NCBI GenBank assembly: GCA_938003665.1
Contig: CALKYI010000445.1
Span: 1-12,599 of the forward strand
Reading direction: 5' to 3'
Origin: an uncultured Flavobacteriales bacterium
Lineage (GTDB): Bacteria > Bacteroidota > Bacteroidia > Flavobacteriales_D > Sanyastnellaceae
DNA: 12,599 nt
Shown: positions 7,256 through 12,599 of the stretch, one piece after another
How positions within the stretch are numbered: position 1 is the stretch's first letter
Layout of the letters: each line of letters opens with the position of its first letter
Made by a program: the position numbers and the translations under genes
Notes under the pieces: model-generated
Database searches by the model: none
What the model saw: only the letters and a program-made list of their open reading frames with translations
Told to the model about the DNA's origin: nothing

Positions 7256-7789
7256 TCAGGGGGTGATTCGCTGCAGGGTGTAGGATTCAGTGGTTCCCCC
7301 TTGTGTAATCAATTTTCGAAAGGCGGCGTTGTTTTCCGGAGCGAGCGTGTAGGTCTTCACTCCGAGCTCTTCGTCGCGCATGAATTCCGTGATGGCGCTG
7401 TCGTTTAGAATGGCGCCCCAGACCGCCACTTTAGCGTCATCTGACCCGTCAAATGTCCACAGCCTTAACTCGTCTTTCCAACGCCGTCCAAGCAGTACGG
7501 ACCACTTGCCGTTTTCTTCAGGTTGGTTCAGCACCAAGTGGCCGTGGAAGCGCCGTAGCAGCACGTCGTCGCCCAAAGTCATCTTATCCAAATCGTTTCC
7601 CTCGAAGTAAGATTCACCAATGGTGATGGTCATCTCGTCACCGTCGGACCAGGTCCCACGCCATTTCGTGGGGAATTTGGGCAAGTCCCGCCGTTTCATC
7701 GGCATGGGCTCAGTGAACGTGACGTTCGAACAGCCGGTCCACATCAAGGCACCGAGCAACACGAAAGTGACGAAGCGAAAGGGGGTCAT
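7256..7789 (-). CDS. small lipoprotein of unknown function
   Basis: The 177-residue product begins with a lipoprotein signal peptide: R5, a hydrophobic core over residues 6-17, then W-T-G-C with C20 as the lipidation site. The mature part is rich in Trp, Thr and charged residues and looks beta-stranded, opening with L-P-K-F-P-T-K-W-R-G-T-W (residues 36-47). From memory, this resembles other Bacteroidota lipoproteins with a 'F-P-x-x-x-x-G-x-Y/W' opening that may be lipocalin-like, but I cannot confirm a family. The ATG at 7789 is chosen because it yields the signal peptide; the longer frame starting at 7909 lies inside uppP and lacks one. It follows uppP by 14 bases in the same direction and is probably the last gene of the ftsX operon. 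In many Bacteroidota truB sits after uppP, so this gene occupies an unusual place. It is predicted to be membrane-attached; its function is unknown. Confidence 0.85.
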   Translation of the reverse strand: MTPFRFVTFVLLGALMWTGCSNVTFTEPMPMKRRDLPKFPTKWRGTWSDGDEMTITIGESYFEGNDLDKMTLGDDVLLRRFHGHLVLNQPEENGKWSVLLGRRWKDELRLWTFDGSDDAKVAVWGAILNDSAITEFMRDEELGVKTYTLAPENNAAFRKLITQGGTTESYTLQRITP

Positions 7790-7803
7790 GCGGAAGGAAT
7801 TTT

Positions 7804-8601
7804 TCAAATGAAGAGAATGGCGGCGATGCCTGCCACCAAGCAGTAAACGGCAAAAACGTTGAGGTTCGTGCGCTTCACCAATCGGATCATCCACTGGCAG
7901 GCCGCCCAACCGCTGACGAAAGCGGCCAAGGTGCCCGCGGCGTAAGCGACGCCATTGAAGGCTTGTTCACCGACGCCTGCTTCCATCACGTCTTTCAATT
8001 CCAATGCAGTCGCACCGAAGATCACGGGGAGCGCCATGAGAAACCTAAAGCGTGCCGCTTCCTCACGGGAAATGCCCAAGGCGACAGCGGCACCGATGGT
8101 CGATCCCGATCGGCTTACCCCGGGCACAATGGCCAAGGCTTGGGCCAAGCCAATCCCGAGCACACGGCTCCACGTGAGGTCGCGCGAAGTGTTGCTGGCT
8201 ATGCGTTCTGACGCGTAAAGGATGAGTGCCGTCGCGCAGAGCGACCAACCGACGCGGTGAGGATGTTCCAAGAAGGACTCCTCCAAGAAATCCCTGAGGG
8301 TGAAGGCCACGGCCACGGCGGGCAAAGTCGAGAACGCAAGCCAGAAGATGTACGTGTGGGATGACGTGCGTTGGGCCACATCGGATGTGAACGCGCCGGC
8401 GATCAACTTCGCAATGTCCTTCCGAAAGACGACCAAGGTGCTGCACGCCGTAGCGCCGTGCACCAAAATGCTGAAGGTGAGGTCCACGTCTTTGAGGCCG
8501 AACAAGGCCTTGCCCAACTCGAGGTGCCCTGAACTGCTCACCGGCAAAAACTCCGTGAGCCCCTGAACAATTCCCAGAACAATGGCCTCCCAAAGGGACA
8601 T
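7804..8601 (-). CDS. uppP: undecaprenyl-diphosphate phosphatase UppP (BacA)
   Basis: UppP removes a phosphate from undecaprenyl diphosphate to regenerate the lipid carrier for peptidoglycan and other envelope polymers; its activity also underlies bacitracin resistance. The 265-residue protein is highly hydrophobic, with about eight membrane segments. Both catalytic motifs are intact: Q-G-L-T-E-F-L-P-V-S-S-S-G-H at 13-26, with E17 as the key acidic residue, and P-G-V-S-R-S-G-S-T at 160-168, with the phosphate-binding Arg. Length is normal for the family. The ATG shares one base with the stop of the upstream small membrane protein (TGATG), indicating coupling. Its place after ftsX and the DUF3098-like gene is the usual Bacteroidota arrangement. 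Confidence 0.97.
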   Translation of the reverse strand: MSLWEAIVLGIVQGLTEFLPVSSSGHLELGKALFGLKDVDLTFSILVHGATACSTLVVFRKDIAKLIAGAFTSDVAQRTSSHTYIFWLAFSTLPAVAVAFTLRDFLEESFLEHPHRVGWSLCATALILYASERIASNTSRDLTWSRVLGIGLAQALAIVPGVSRSGSTIGAAVALGISREEAARFRFLMALPVIFGATALELKDVMEAGVGEQAFNGVAYAAGTLAAFVSGWAACQWMIRLVKRTNLNVFAVYCLVAGIAAILFI

Positions 8602-8834
8602 CAGCGCTTCAGTATGGCGTAGAAAATGGTTCCGTATCCCAGAAGCACGACGATGGGTGCGATGGTGATTCGACGGGTGCTGAAAATCTCCTCACTGAAG
8701 GCGGTCGGATCTTCTGCTGCACCGCCTGACATCAGCAGGTAGCCCGCAATCAAAATCAGGATGCCAAAGATCATCCATTGGTAATTGGTTCGTTTCAAGG
8801 CGAACCCGTCAGGGGACGTTTGCGGTGCACTCAT
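8601..8834 (-). CDS. small two-helix membrane protein, DUF3098 type
   Basis: The 77-residue product has two membrane helices, about residues 18-36 (M-I-F-G-I-L-I-L-I-A-G-Y-L-L-M) and 56-74 (I-A-P-I-V-V-L-L-G-Y), separated by a polar loop with F-S-E-E-I-F-S-T-R-R. Size, topology and position between ftsX and uppP match the Bacteroidota DUF3098 family, whose function is not known to me. It begins 9 bases after the ftsX stop, and its stop overlaps the uppP ATG by one base. The conserved link with two envelope genes suggests a role in division or wall synthesis; that is inference. Confidence 0.88.
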   Translation of the reverse strand: MSAPQTSPDGFALKRTNYQWMIFGILILIAGYLLMSGGAAEDPTAFSEEIFSTRRITIAPIVVLLGYGTIFYAILKR

Positions 8835-8843
8835 GGAGCAAAG

Positions 8844-9716
8844 TTAATGCAAGGTATCCAAGCGTTTTTTCAGGAATCGGTTCACGGCTATGGTGGTGGA
8901 TGCCACTCCGAACAAAGCGCCCAGCCCGAGCAGTGCTGCGAGCAAGGTGCCCAATACCACGGGCGTAAACGGGACGAGGATGGAAGCGTTCTGCACGTGC
9001 ATCAGGGCCAAGATGCCGTTGACGGAAGCGAAAGCAATGCCCCCGGAAATCAACCCAAAATAAAGCCCTTGTTTTAGGAAGGGCGCGCGAATCGCCTGCG
9101 GGTGCGCCCCGACGAGTTGCATGGTTTTGATGACCATGCGCCGGGCGAACACGGTCAGTCGGATGGTGTTGTTCATCAAGGCGACCGCGGCAAGAAGGAA
9201 AACCATGGCCAAGCCGACCAGGGGCCACACAAGCCGTTGGATGGTGGATTCGATTTGACCGAGCAATTCAGCTTGCCACACCACTTCACTCACCCCAGGG
9301 ATGTTTTCCATGCGTGCCGCCGCTTCGGTCAGCGCGCTGGTGGTGCTCGATTCGGGCGTCATCCGCACGTCCATCACATCGGCGAGTGGCACGTACCCGA
9401 GAAAGTCAACGAATGATTCGCCCAAAGCCGACTCCAGCTCGCGGCTGGCCGATTCAGCGTCCAAGAACTGCGTCGATTCCACCCCTGGATCGGTGCGCAA
9501 GATTTCCCGAGCCGTCGCCAGCACGTCCGGCTCCACATCGCGTTGGAAAAAGACCTGCACGCGTGCTTCTTGCCGAAGCTCTTGCTCCCATTCGTACCCA
9601 AGGTAGCCGATGGCCAAGAGCAGGCCGATGAGCAGCAGGGTCAGGCTCATCCCGACGATGGTGGTCACGGCGGTGGTGACTTGCGCTCCGGAGGGTTTGT
9701 TGGAAGAGGACGACAT
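8844..9716 (-). CDS. ftsX: cell division protein FtsX (permease-like)
   Basis: FtsX is the membrane partner of the ATPase FtsE and controls peptidoglycan hydrolases at the division site. With the ATG at 9716 the protein has 290 residues: a short Ser-rich cytoplasmic start, membrane helix 1 (about 18-38), an extracytoplasmic domain (about 40-155), and three more helices (about 160-178, 208-230 and 247-267). The FtsX signature N-N-T-I-R-L-T-V-F-A-R-R ... K-T-M-Q-L-V-G-A ... P-F-L-K-Q-G-L is at about 172-208. A TTG start at 9755 would add 13 residues, but it lies upstream of the candidate -7 box (9740-9733), so the ATG is preferred. ftsE is not in this window, as is common in Bacteroidota. The gene leads the run ftsX, DUF3098-like, uppP, lipoprotein. 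Confidence 0.95.
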   Translation of the reverse strand: MSSSSNKPSGAQVTTAVTTIVGMSLTLLLIGLLLAIGYLGYEWEQELRQEARVQVFFQRDVEPDVLATAREILRTDPGVESTQFLDAESASRELESALGESFVDFLGYVPLADVMDVRMTPESSTTSALTEAAARMENIPGVSEVVWQAELLGQIESTIQRLVWPLVGLAMVFLLAAVALMNNTIRLTVFARRMVIKTMQLVGAHPQAIRAPFLKQGLYFGLISGGIAFASVNGILALMHVQNASILVPFTPVVLGTLLAALLGLGALFGVASTTIAVNRFLKKRLDTLH

Positions 9717-9732
9717 GGGCGTTCGTGAAGCC

Positions 9733-9766
9733 CAAAGATGCACCGAATTGAGCAAGGGTTTGCAAA
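9733..9766 (-). promoter_or_regulatory. candidate Bacteroidota promoter for the ftsX operon
   Basis: Read on the minus strand, TTTG (9766-9763), a 22-base spacer and CATCTTTG (9740-9733) resemble the -33/-7 pair. The -7 octamer is identical to that proposed for the SOD gene. Transcription would start about 10 bases before the ATG at 9716. Confidence 0.45.
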
Positions 9767-9794
9767 GGATTGTTATTCGTTGCTCACGGCGCTG

Positions 9795-9812
9795 CGTTCG
9801 TAGTTTAGAACG
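9795..9812. repeat. small inverted repeat CGTTC-N8-GAACG upstream of suf
   Basis: A perfect 5-base inverted repeat, CGTTC (9795-9799) and GAACG (9808-9812), covers the expected -33 position of the suf promoter. It could be an operator. A pair of arms this short also arises easily by chance in a region of this size, so the call is weak. Confidence 0.3.
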
Positions 9813-9833
9813 TTTTTAAATAGCGTATATTTG
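9804..9833 (+). promoter_or_regulatory. promoter of the suf operon (Bacteroidota -7 box)
   Basis: TATATTTG at 9826-9833 is a perfect match to the Bacteroidota -7 consensus TAnnTTTG. A weak -33 element, TTTA (9804-9807), lies 18 bases upstream in an AT-rich stretch that stands out from the GC-rich surroundings. Transcription would start near 9838-9842, leaving a leader of about 15 bases that contains the ribosome binding site. Confidence 0.75.
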
Positions 9834-9843
9834 CAGCAAAATC

Positions 9844-9850
9844 AAAGGAA
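9844..9850 (+). promoter_or_regulatory. Shine-Dalgarno-like site of the A-type carrier gene
   Basis: AAAGGAA lies 5 bases before the ATG at 9856. Most other starts in this window lack a comparable purine site, as usual in Bacteroidota, so this one is notable and fixes the start. Confidence 0.6.
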
Positions 9851-9855
9851 TAGCG

Positions 9856-10182
9856 ATGATTACAGTCAATGAAAGCGCCCGCGACGAAGTGCTCAAATTG
9901 CTGAACGCTGAGGGCCATCCGGAGGGGAGTTTTGTGCGCGTTGGCGTCAAGGGAGGTGGGTGTTCCGGCCTGATGTACGAAATGACCTTTGATCACGAGA
10001 TGCAAGAGGGCGACCAAACCTTTGAGGACAAGGGCGTCAAAATTGTGGTCGACCGCAAGAGTTACCTGTACCTCGTGGGCACCGAATTGCAGTTCAGCGG
10101 CGGATTGAATGGGAAGGGCTTCCAGTTCTACAATCCCAATGCCAATAGAACATGCGGCTGCGGGGAGAGTTTCTCTCTATAA
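9856..10182 (+). CDS. sufA: A-type iron-sulfur cluster carrier (SufA/IscA family)
   Basis: A-type carriers accept Fe-S clusters or iron and pass them to target proteins. The 108-residue product has the family's three conserved Cys: C36 in G-G-G-C-S-G-L, and C100 and C102 in T-C-G-C-G-E-S-F at the C-terminus. The core F-S-G-G-L-N-G-K-G-F-Q-F-Y-N-P-N-A at 80-96 is also typical. Length is normal. As first gene of the suf operon, 27 bases before sufB and behind a clear promoter and Shine-Dalgarno, it is named by context; the sequence alone would not separate SufA from IscA or ErpA types. Confidence 0.93.
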   Translation: MITVNESARDEVLKLLNAEGHPEGSFVRVGVKGGGCSGLMYEMTFDHEMQEGDQTFEDKGVKIVVDRKSYLYLVGTELQFSGGLNGKGFQFYNPNANRTCGCGESFSL

Positions 10183-10197
10183 CCAACGCGAAGTCAG

Positions 10198-10203
10198 AAG
10201 GAG
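10198..10203 (+). promoter_or_regulatory. Shine-Dalgarno of sufB
   Basis: AAGGAG lies 6 bases before the ATG at 10210. This is a near-ideal site, unusual for Bacteroidota, and suggests strong independent initiation of sufB. Confidence 0.65.
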
Positions 10204-10209
10204 ATTGCC

Positions 10210-11658
10210 ATGGCATACGACGGGAAAGACAAGGTCCTGGAAGAGGTAACGGGAAAGTCCTACGAATTCGGTTTCACGACTGAAATCGAGTCGGACAAAG
10301 CACCCGCGGGCTTATCGGAGGACATCATCCGGTTGATTTCGGCCAAAAAAGAGGAGCCGGAATGGCTGCTGCAGTGGCGCTTGGAAGCGTTCGCAGTATG
10401 GCAGACCATGGAGGAGCCGAATTGGCCCCATCTCAACTATGAGAAGCCCGACTACCAAGCCATCAGCTACTACGCAGCGCCGAAGCAGAAGAAGCAGCTC
10501 AACAGCATGGATGAGGTGGATCCCGAATTACGCCGGACCATGGACAAGTTGGGCATCAGCCTCGAGGAGCAAAAGCGCCTCTCTGGCGTGGCAGTAGATT
10601 TTGTCATGGATTCAGTTTCCGTGGCGACCAGCTTCAAAGACAAACTGGCGGAGCTGGGCATCATCTTTTGTTCGATGAGTGAGGCCGTCAAGGAGCACCC
10701 TGAATTGGTGCGCAAGCATCTGGGCACGGTGGTTCCCACCCGCGACAACTTCTTTTCTGCCTTGAACTCGGCGGTATTCACGGATGGTTCATTCTGCTAC
10801 ATCCCCAAAGGCGTGCGATGCCCCATGGAATTGAGCACCTACTTCCGCATCAACGAATCCGGAACGGGCCAGTTTGAACGTACGTTGGTCGTGGCGGACG
10901 AAGGGAGCTACGTCAGCTACCTCGAAGGGTGCACGGCGCCCCAGCGCGACGAGAACCAGCTGCACGCGGCCGTGGTCGAATTGGTGGCGCTGGACGAAGC
11001 GGAAATCAAGTACTCCACGGTTCAGAACTGGTACCCAGGCGATGAGAACGGCAAGGGCGGCGTCTACAACTTTGTGACGAAACGCGGCATTTGCCACCGC
11101 CGCTCCAAGATCAGTTGGACCCAAGTAGAAACCGGAAGCGCGGTGACCTGGAAATACCCCAGCTGCATCCTCAAGGGTGACCACAGCGTGGGCGAATTCT
11201 ACAGCGTGGCGGTCACCAACAACGCGCAGCAAGCGGACACGGGCACCAAGATGATTCACTTGGGCAAAAACACGCACTCGACCATCATCTCAAAAGGCAT
11301 CAGCGCGGGCAACAGCCACAACAGCTATCGGGGCTTGGTGCAGATCATGCCCTCTGCAGCCAACGCGCGGAATTTCTCCCAATGCGATTCGCTGCTCATG
11401 ACGGACACGAGCGGCGCGCACACCTTTCCGTACGTGGAAGTCAAAAACCCCACGGCGCAGGTAGAACACGAGGCCACGACCTCCAAAATCGGAGAAGACC
11501 AGATTTTTTACTGTTTGCAACGCGGCATCGACGCGGAGCAAGCCATCAGTTTGATTGTGAACGGGTACGCGAAGGAAGTGCTGAATCAGCTGCCCATGGA
11601 ATTTGCCGTTGAGGCGCAAAAATTGTTGTCCATCTCACTCGAAGGAAGCGTAGGATAA
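10210..11658 (+). CDS. sufB: Fe-S cluster assembly scaffold protein SufB
   Basis: SufB is the scaffold subunit of the SufBC2D complex on which Fe-S clusters form. The 482-residue protein aligns by eye with SufB throughout. It has an N-terminal helical part (about 1-150) with W-R-L-E-A-F at 56-61. A beta-helix core follows, containing S-F-C-Y-I-P-K-G-V-R-C-P-M-E-L (194-208), Y-L-E-G-C-T-A-P (237-244), C-H-R-R-S-K-I-S-W-T (295-304) and N-S-Y-R-G-L-V (361-367 region onward). The C-terminal part has N-F-S-Q-C-D-S-L-L with C392, the counterpart of the catalytic Cys405 of E. coli SufB, and H420-E421 in V-E-H-E-A-T-T-S-K, the counterpart of the His433/Glu434 pair. The stop shares one base with the sufC ATG (TAATG). 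It is close in size to the E. coli protein (495), with no sign of damage. Confidence 0.98.
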   Translation: MAYDGKDKVLEEVTGKSYEFGFTTEIESDKAPAGLSEDIIRLISAKKEEPEWLLQWRLEAFAVWQTMEEPNWPHLNYEKPDYQAISYYAAPKQKKQLNSMDEVDPELRRTMDKLGISLEEQKRLSGVAVDFVMDSVSVATSFKDKLAELGIIFCSMSEAVKEHPELVRKHLGTVVPTRDNFFSALNSAVFTDGSFCYIPKGVRCPMELSTYFRINESGTGQFERTLVVADEGSYVSYLEGCTAPQRDENQLHAAVVELVALDEAEIKYSTVQNWYPGDENGKGGVYNFVTKRGICHRRSKISWTQVETGSAVTWKYPSCILKGDHSVGEFYSVAVTNNAQQADTGTKMIHLGKNTHSTIISKGISAGNSHNSYRGLVQIMPSAANARNFSQCDSLLMTDTSGAHTFPYVEVKNPTAQVEHEATTSKIGEDQIFYCLQRGIDAEQAISLIVNGYAKEVLNQLPMEFAVEAQKLLSISLEGSVG

Positions 11659-12410
11659 TGTTGAAAATCAATGAACTCAAAGCTTCAGTCGAAGAAGCAT
11701 CCATTCTGAAGGGCCTCAACCTCACCATCAACCCCGGTGAAGTGCACGCCATCATGGGCCCCAACGGTTCCGGTAAATCTACGTTGGCATCGGTCTTGGC
11801 CGGTCGGGAGGAGTACGAAATCGAAGGCGGATCGGTGGACTTTGATGGTCAGGACCTGTTGGACATGGACGCGACAGAACGCGCCCGCGCTGGGTTGTTT
11901 TTGGCGTTCCAATACCCCGTTGAAATCCCCGGCGTCTCCAACATCAACTTCATGCGCGCCGCAGTGAACGGCAAGCGCGAGCACGAGGGGCTGGAGCCCA
12001 TCAAGGGCAAGGCCTTCCTCGACATGGTCAAGGAAAAAGCCAAGCTGGTGGAGTTGGACGGACGCCTCCGCAACCGTTCGGTGAACGAAGGGTTTTCCGG
12101 CGGGGAGAAGAAGCGCAATGAGATTTTCCAAATGGCCATGCTCGAGCCCAAACTCGCCATCTTGGACGAGACGGACTCGGGATTGGACATCGATGCCTTG
12201 CGCATTGTATCGGAAGGCGTGAACGCCATGCGCTCATCCGAACGCAGCTTCCTCGTCATCACGCACTACCAGCGCCTGCTGGATTACATTGTACCGGACT
12301 TCGTGCACGTGCTCGTTGATGGACGCATTGTTCGTTCTGGCGGCAAGGAATTGGCGTTGGAACTCGAGGAAAAGGGGTACGACTGGATCAAAGAAGACAT
12401 CGTCGCCTAA
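11658..12410 (+). CDS. sufC: Fe-S cluster assembly ATPase SufC
   Basis: SufC is the ABC-type ATPase that drives conformational change in the SufBCD complex. The 250-residue protein has all the nucleotide-binding motifs: Walker A G-P-N-G-S-G-K-S-T at 34-42, Q-loop Q85 in F-Q-Y-P, ABC signature F-S-G-G-E-K-K-R at 146-153, Walker B L-A-I-L-D-E at 166-171, and switch His H203 in I-T-H-Y-Q-R. The E-T-D-S-G-L-D-I-D-A-L stretch after Walker B and the E-K-K-R signature are characteristic of SufC rather than transport ABC proteins. It has no membrane segment. One-base TAATG overlaps with both sufB and sufD point to translational coupling, which would help hold subunit ratios. Confidence 0.98.
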   Translation: MLKINELKASVEEASILKGLNLTINPGEVHAIMGPNGSGKSTLASVLAGREEYEIEGGSVDFDGQDLLDMDATERARAGLFLAFQYPVEIPGVSNINFMRAAVNGKREHEGLEPIKGKAFLDMVKEKAKLVELDGRLRNRSVNEGFSGGEKKRNEIFQMAMLEPKLAILDETDSGLDIDALRIVSEGVNAMRSSERSFLVITHYQRLLDYIVPDFVHVLVDGRIVRSGGKELALELEEKGYDWIKEDIVA

Positions 12411-12599
12411 TGGATACGGCCAAACCGCAATTGATGGACCGGCCGAAGGCCGAAGCGAAGCACGCCGCCTCCGAAGCATCGGGAGCCGCGCTCGTATCGG
12501 CGTTGGATGCGGTGCTGGGCGTTCAGGCCGACGTGGCCTTGGATGCCGTGCCGGTTCCGCACCGCCGCGTGGAGCGGTGGAAGTACACGCCGGTAGCGG
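12410..12599 (+). CDS. sufD: N-terminal part of SufD (cut by window end)
   Basis: The ATG at 12410 shares one base with the sufC stop, and the frame stays open to the end of the window (63 codons visible). The product begins with an Ala/Glu/Lys-rich helical stretch, then V-P-V-P-H-R-R-V-E-R-W-K-Y-T-P-V. The R-R-V-E-x-W-K-Y-T motif is the hallmark of the SufD N-terminal region. Position after sufBC supports the call. SufD is the SufB-like partner in the SufBC2D complex, involved in iron acquisition for cluster assembly. The rest of the gene, and probably sufS and sufE, would lie beyond the window. Confidence 0.92.
   Translation, partial: MDTAKPQLMDRPKAEAKHAASEASGAALVSALDAVLGVQADVALDAVPVPHRRVERWKYTPVA

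Noticed and set aside
7241..7260. Possible terminator hairpin AGGC-GCAAA-GCCT between the SOD and lipoprotein genes
   Set aside because: The stem is only 4 bases and no T-run follows on either strand.
7790..7909. Longer N-terminus for the small lipoprotein
   Set aside because: The added 40 residues lie inside uppP and would precede the lipoprotein signal peptide.
9717..9755. TTG start for ftsX at 9755
   Set aside because: It would place the start upstream of the candidate -7 box and add 13 residues without family likeness.
10789..11277. Minus-strand open frame of 162 codons
   Set aside because: It is antisense to the conserved core of sufB.

Overview
The window is a stretch of a Bacteroidota chromosome, possibly from the Flavobacteriales side, with fairly GC-rich coding DNA. 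Four observations support this. The first gene ends in a gliding-motility/type IX secretion (type B) sorting domain. The promoters that can be recognised have the Bacteroidota form TTTG-N18-22-TAnnTTTG. The cluster ftsX - small two-helix membrane protein (DUF3098 type) - uppP is an arrangement typical of the phylum. The AsmA-like protein has a C-terminus of the kind common in Bacteroidota.

Layout. Bases 3-1412 (+) hold the 3' end of a large secreted Ig/PKD-like adhesin-type protein, followed after 7 bases by radA (1420-2793, +, TTG start). Convergent to radA, with only 2 bases between stops, is a minus-strand operon transcribed asmA-like (6414-4099) -> Glu/Pro-rich protein of unknown function (4102-3485) -> rsmI (3488-2796), each junction an ATGA overlap. 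Divergent from the asmA-like gene is an exported, probably lipid-anchored Mn-type superoxide dismutase (6513-7244, +). Next is a second minus-strand operon, ftsX (9716-8844) -> DUF3098-like protein -> uppP -> a small lipoprotein (ending at 7256). Divergent from ftsX is the suf operon (+): A-type carrier (9856-10182), sufB, sufC and the first 63 codons of sufD, which runs off the window.

How the genes work together. SufBCD is the Fe-S cluster scaffold/ATPase complex and the A-type protein is a cluster carrier. FtsX couples FtsE to cell-wall hydrolysis at division, and UppP recycles the undecaprenyl carrier, so that operon has an envelope theme. RadA (recombination) and RsmI (16S rRNA methylation) are housekeeping genes. 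The window is compact: the only intergenic spaces above 50 bases are the two divergent promoter regions (6415-6512 and 9717-9855), and no stretch of 300 bases lacks a gene. I saw no RNA gene, CRISPR array, insertion sequence or phage gene.

The window is mostly ordinary core genome and I do not see a wholly new system. The points most worth a second look are the Glu/Pro-rich linker protein locked between asmA and rsmI, the exported SOD with a probable leaderless transcript, and the small inverted repeat over the suf promoter.
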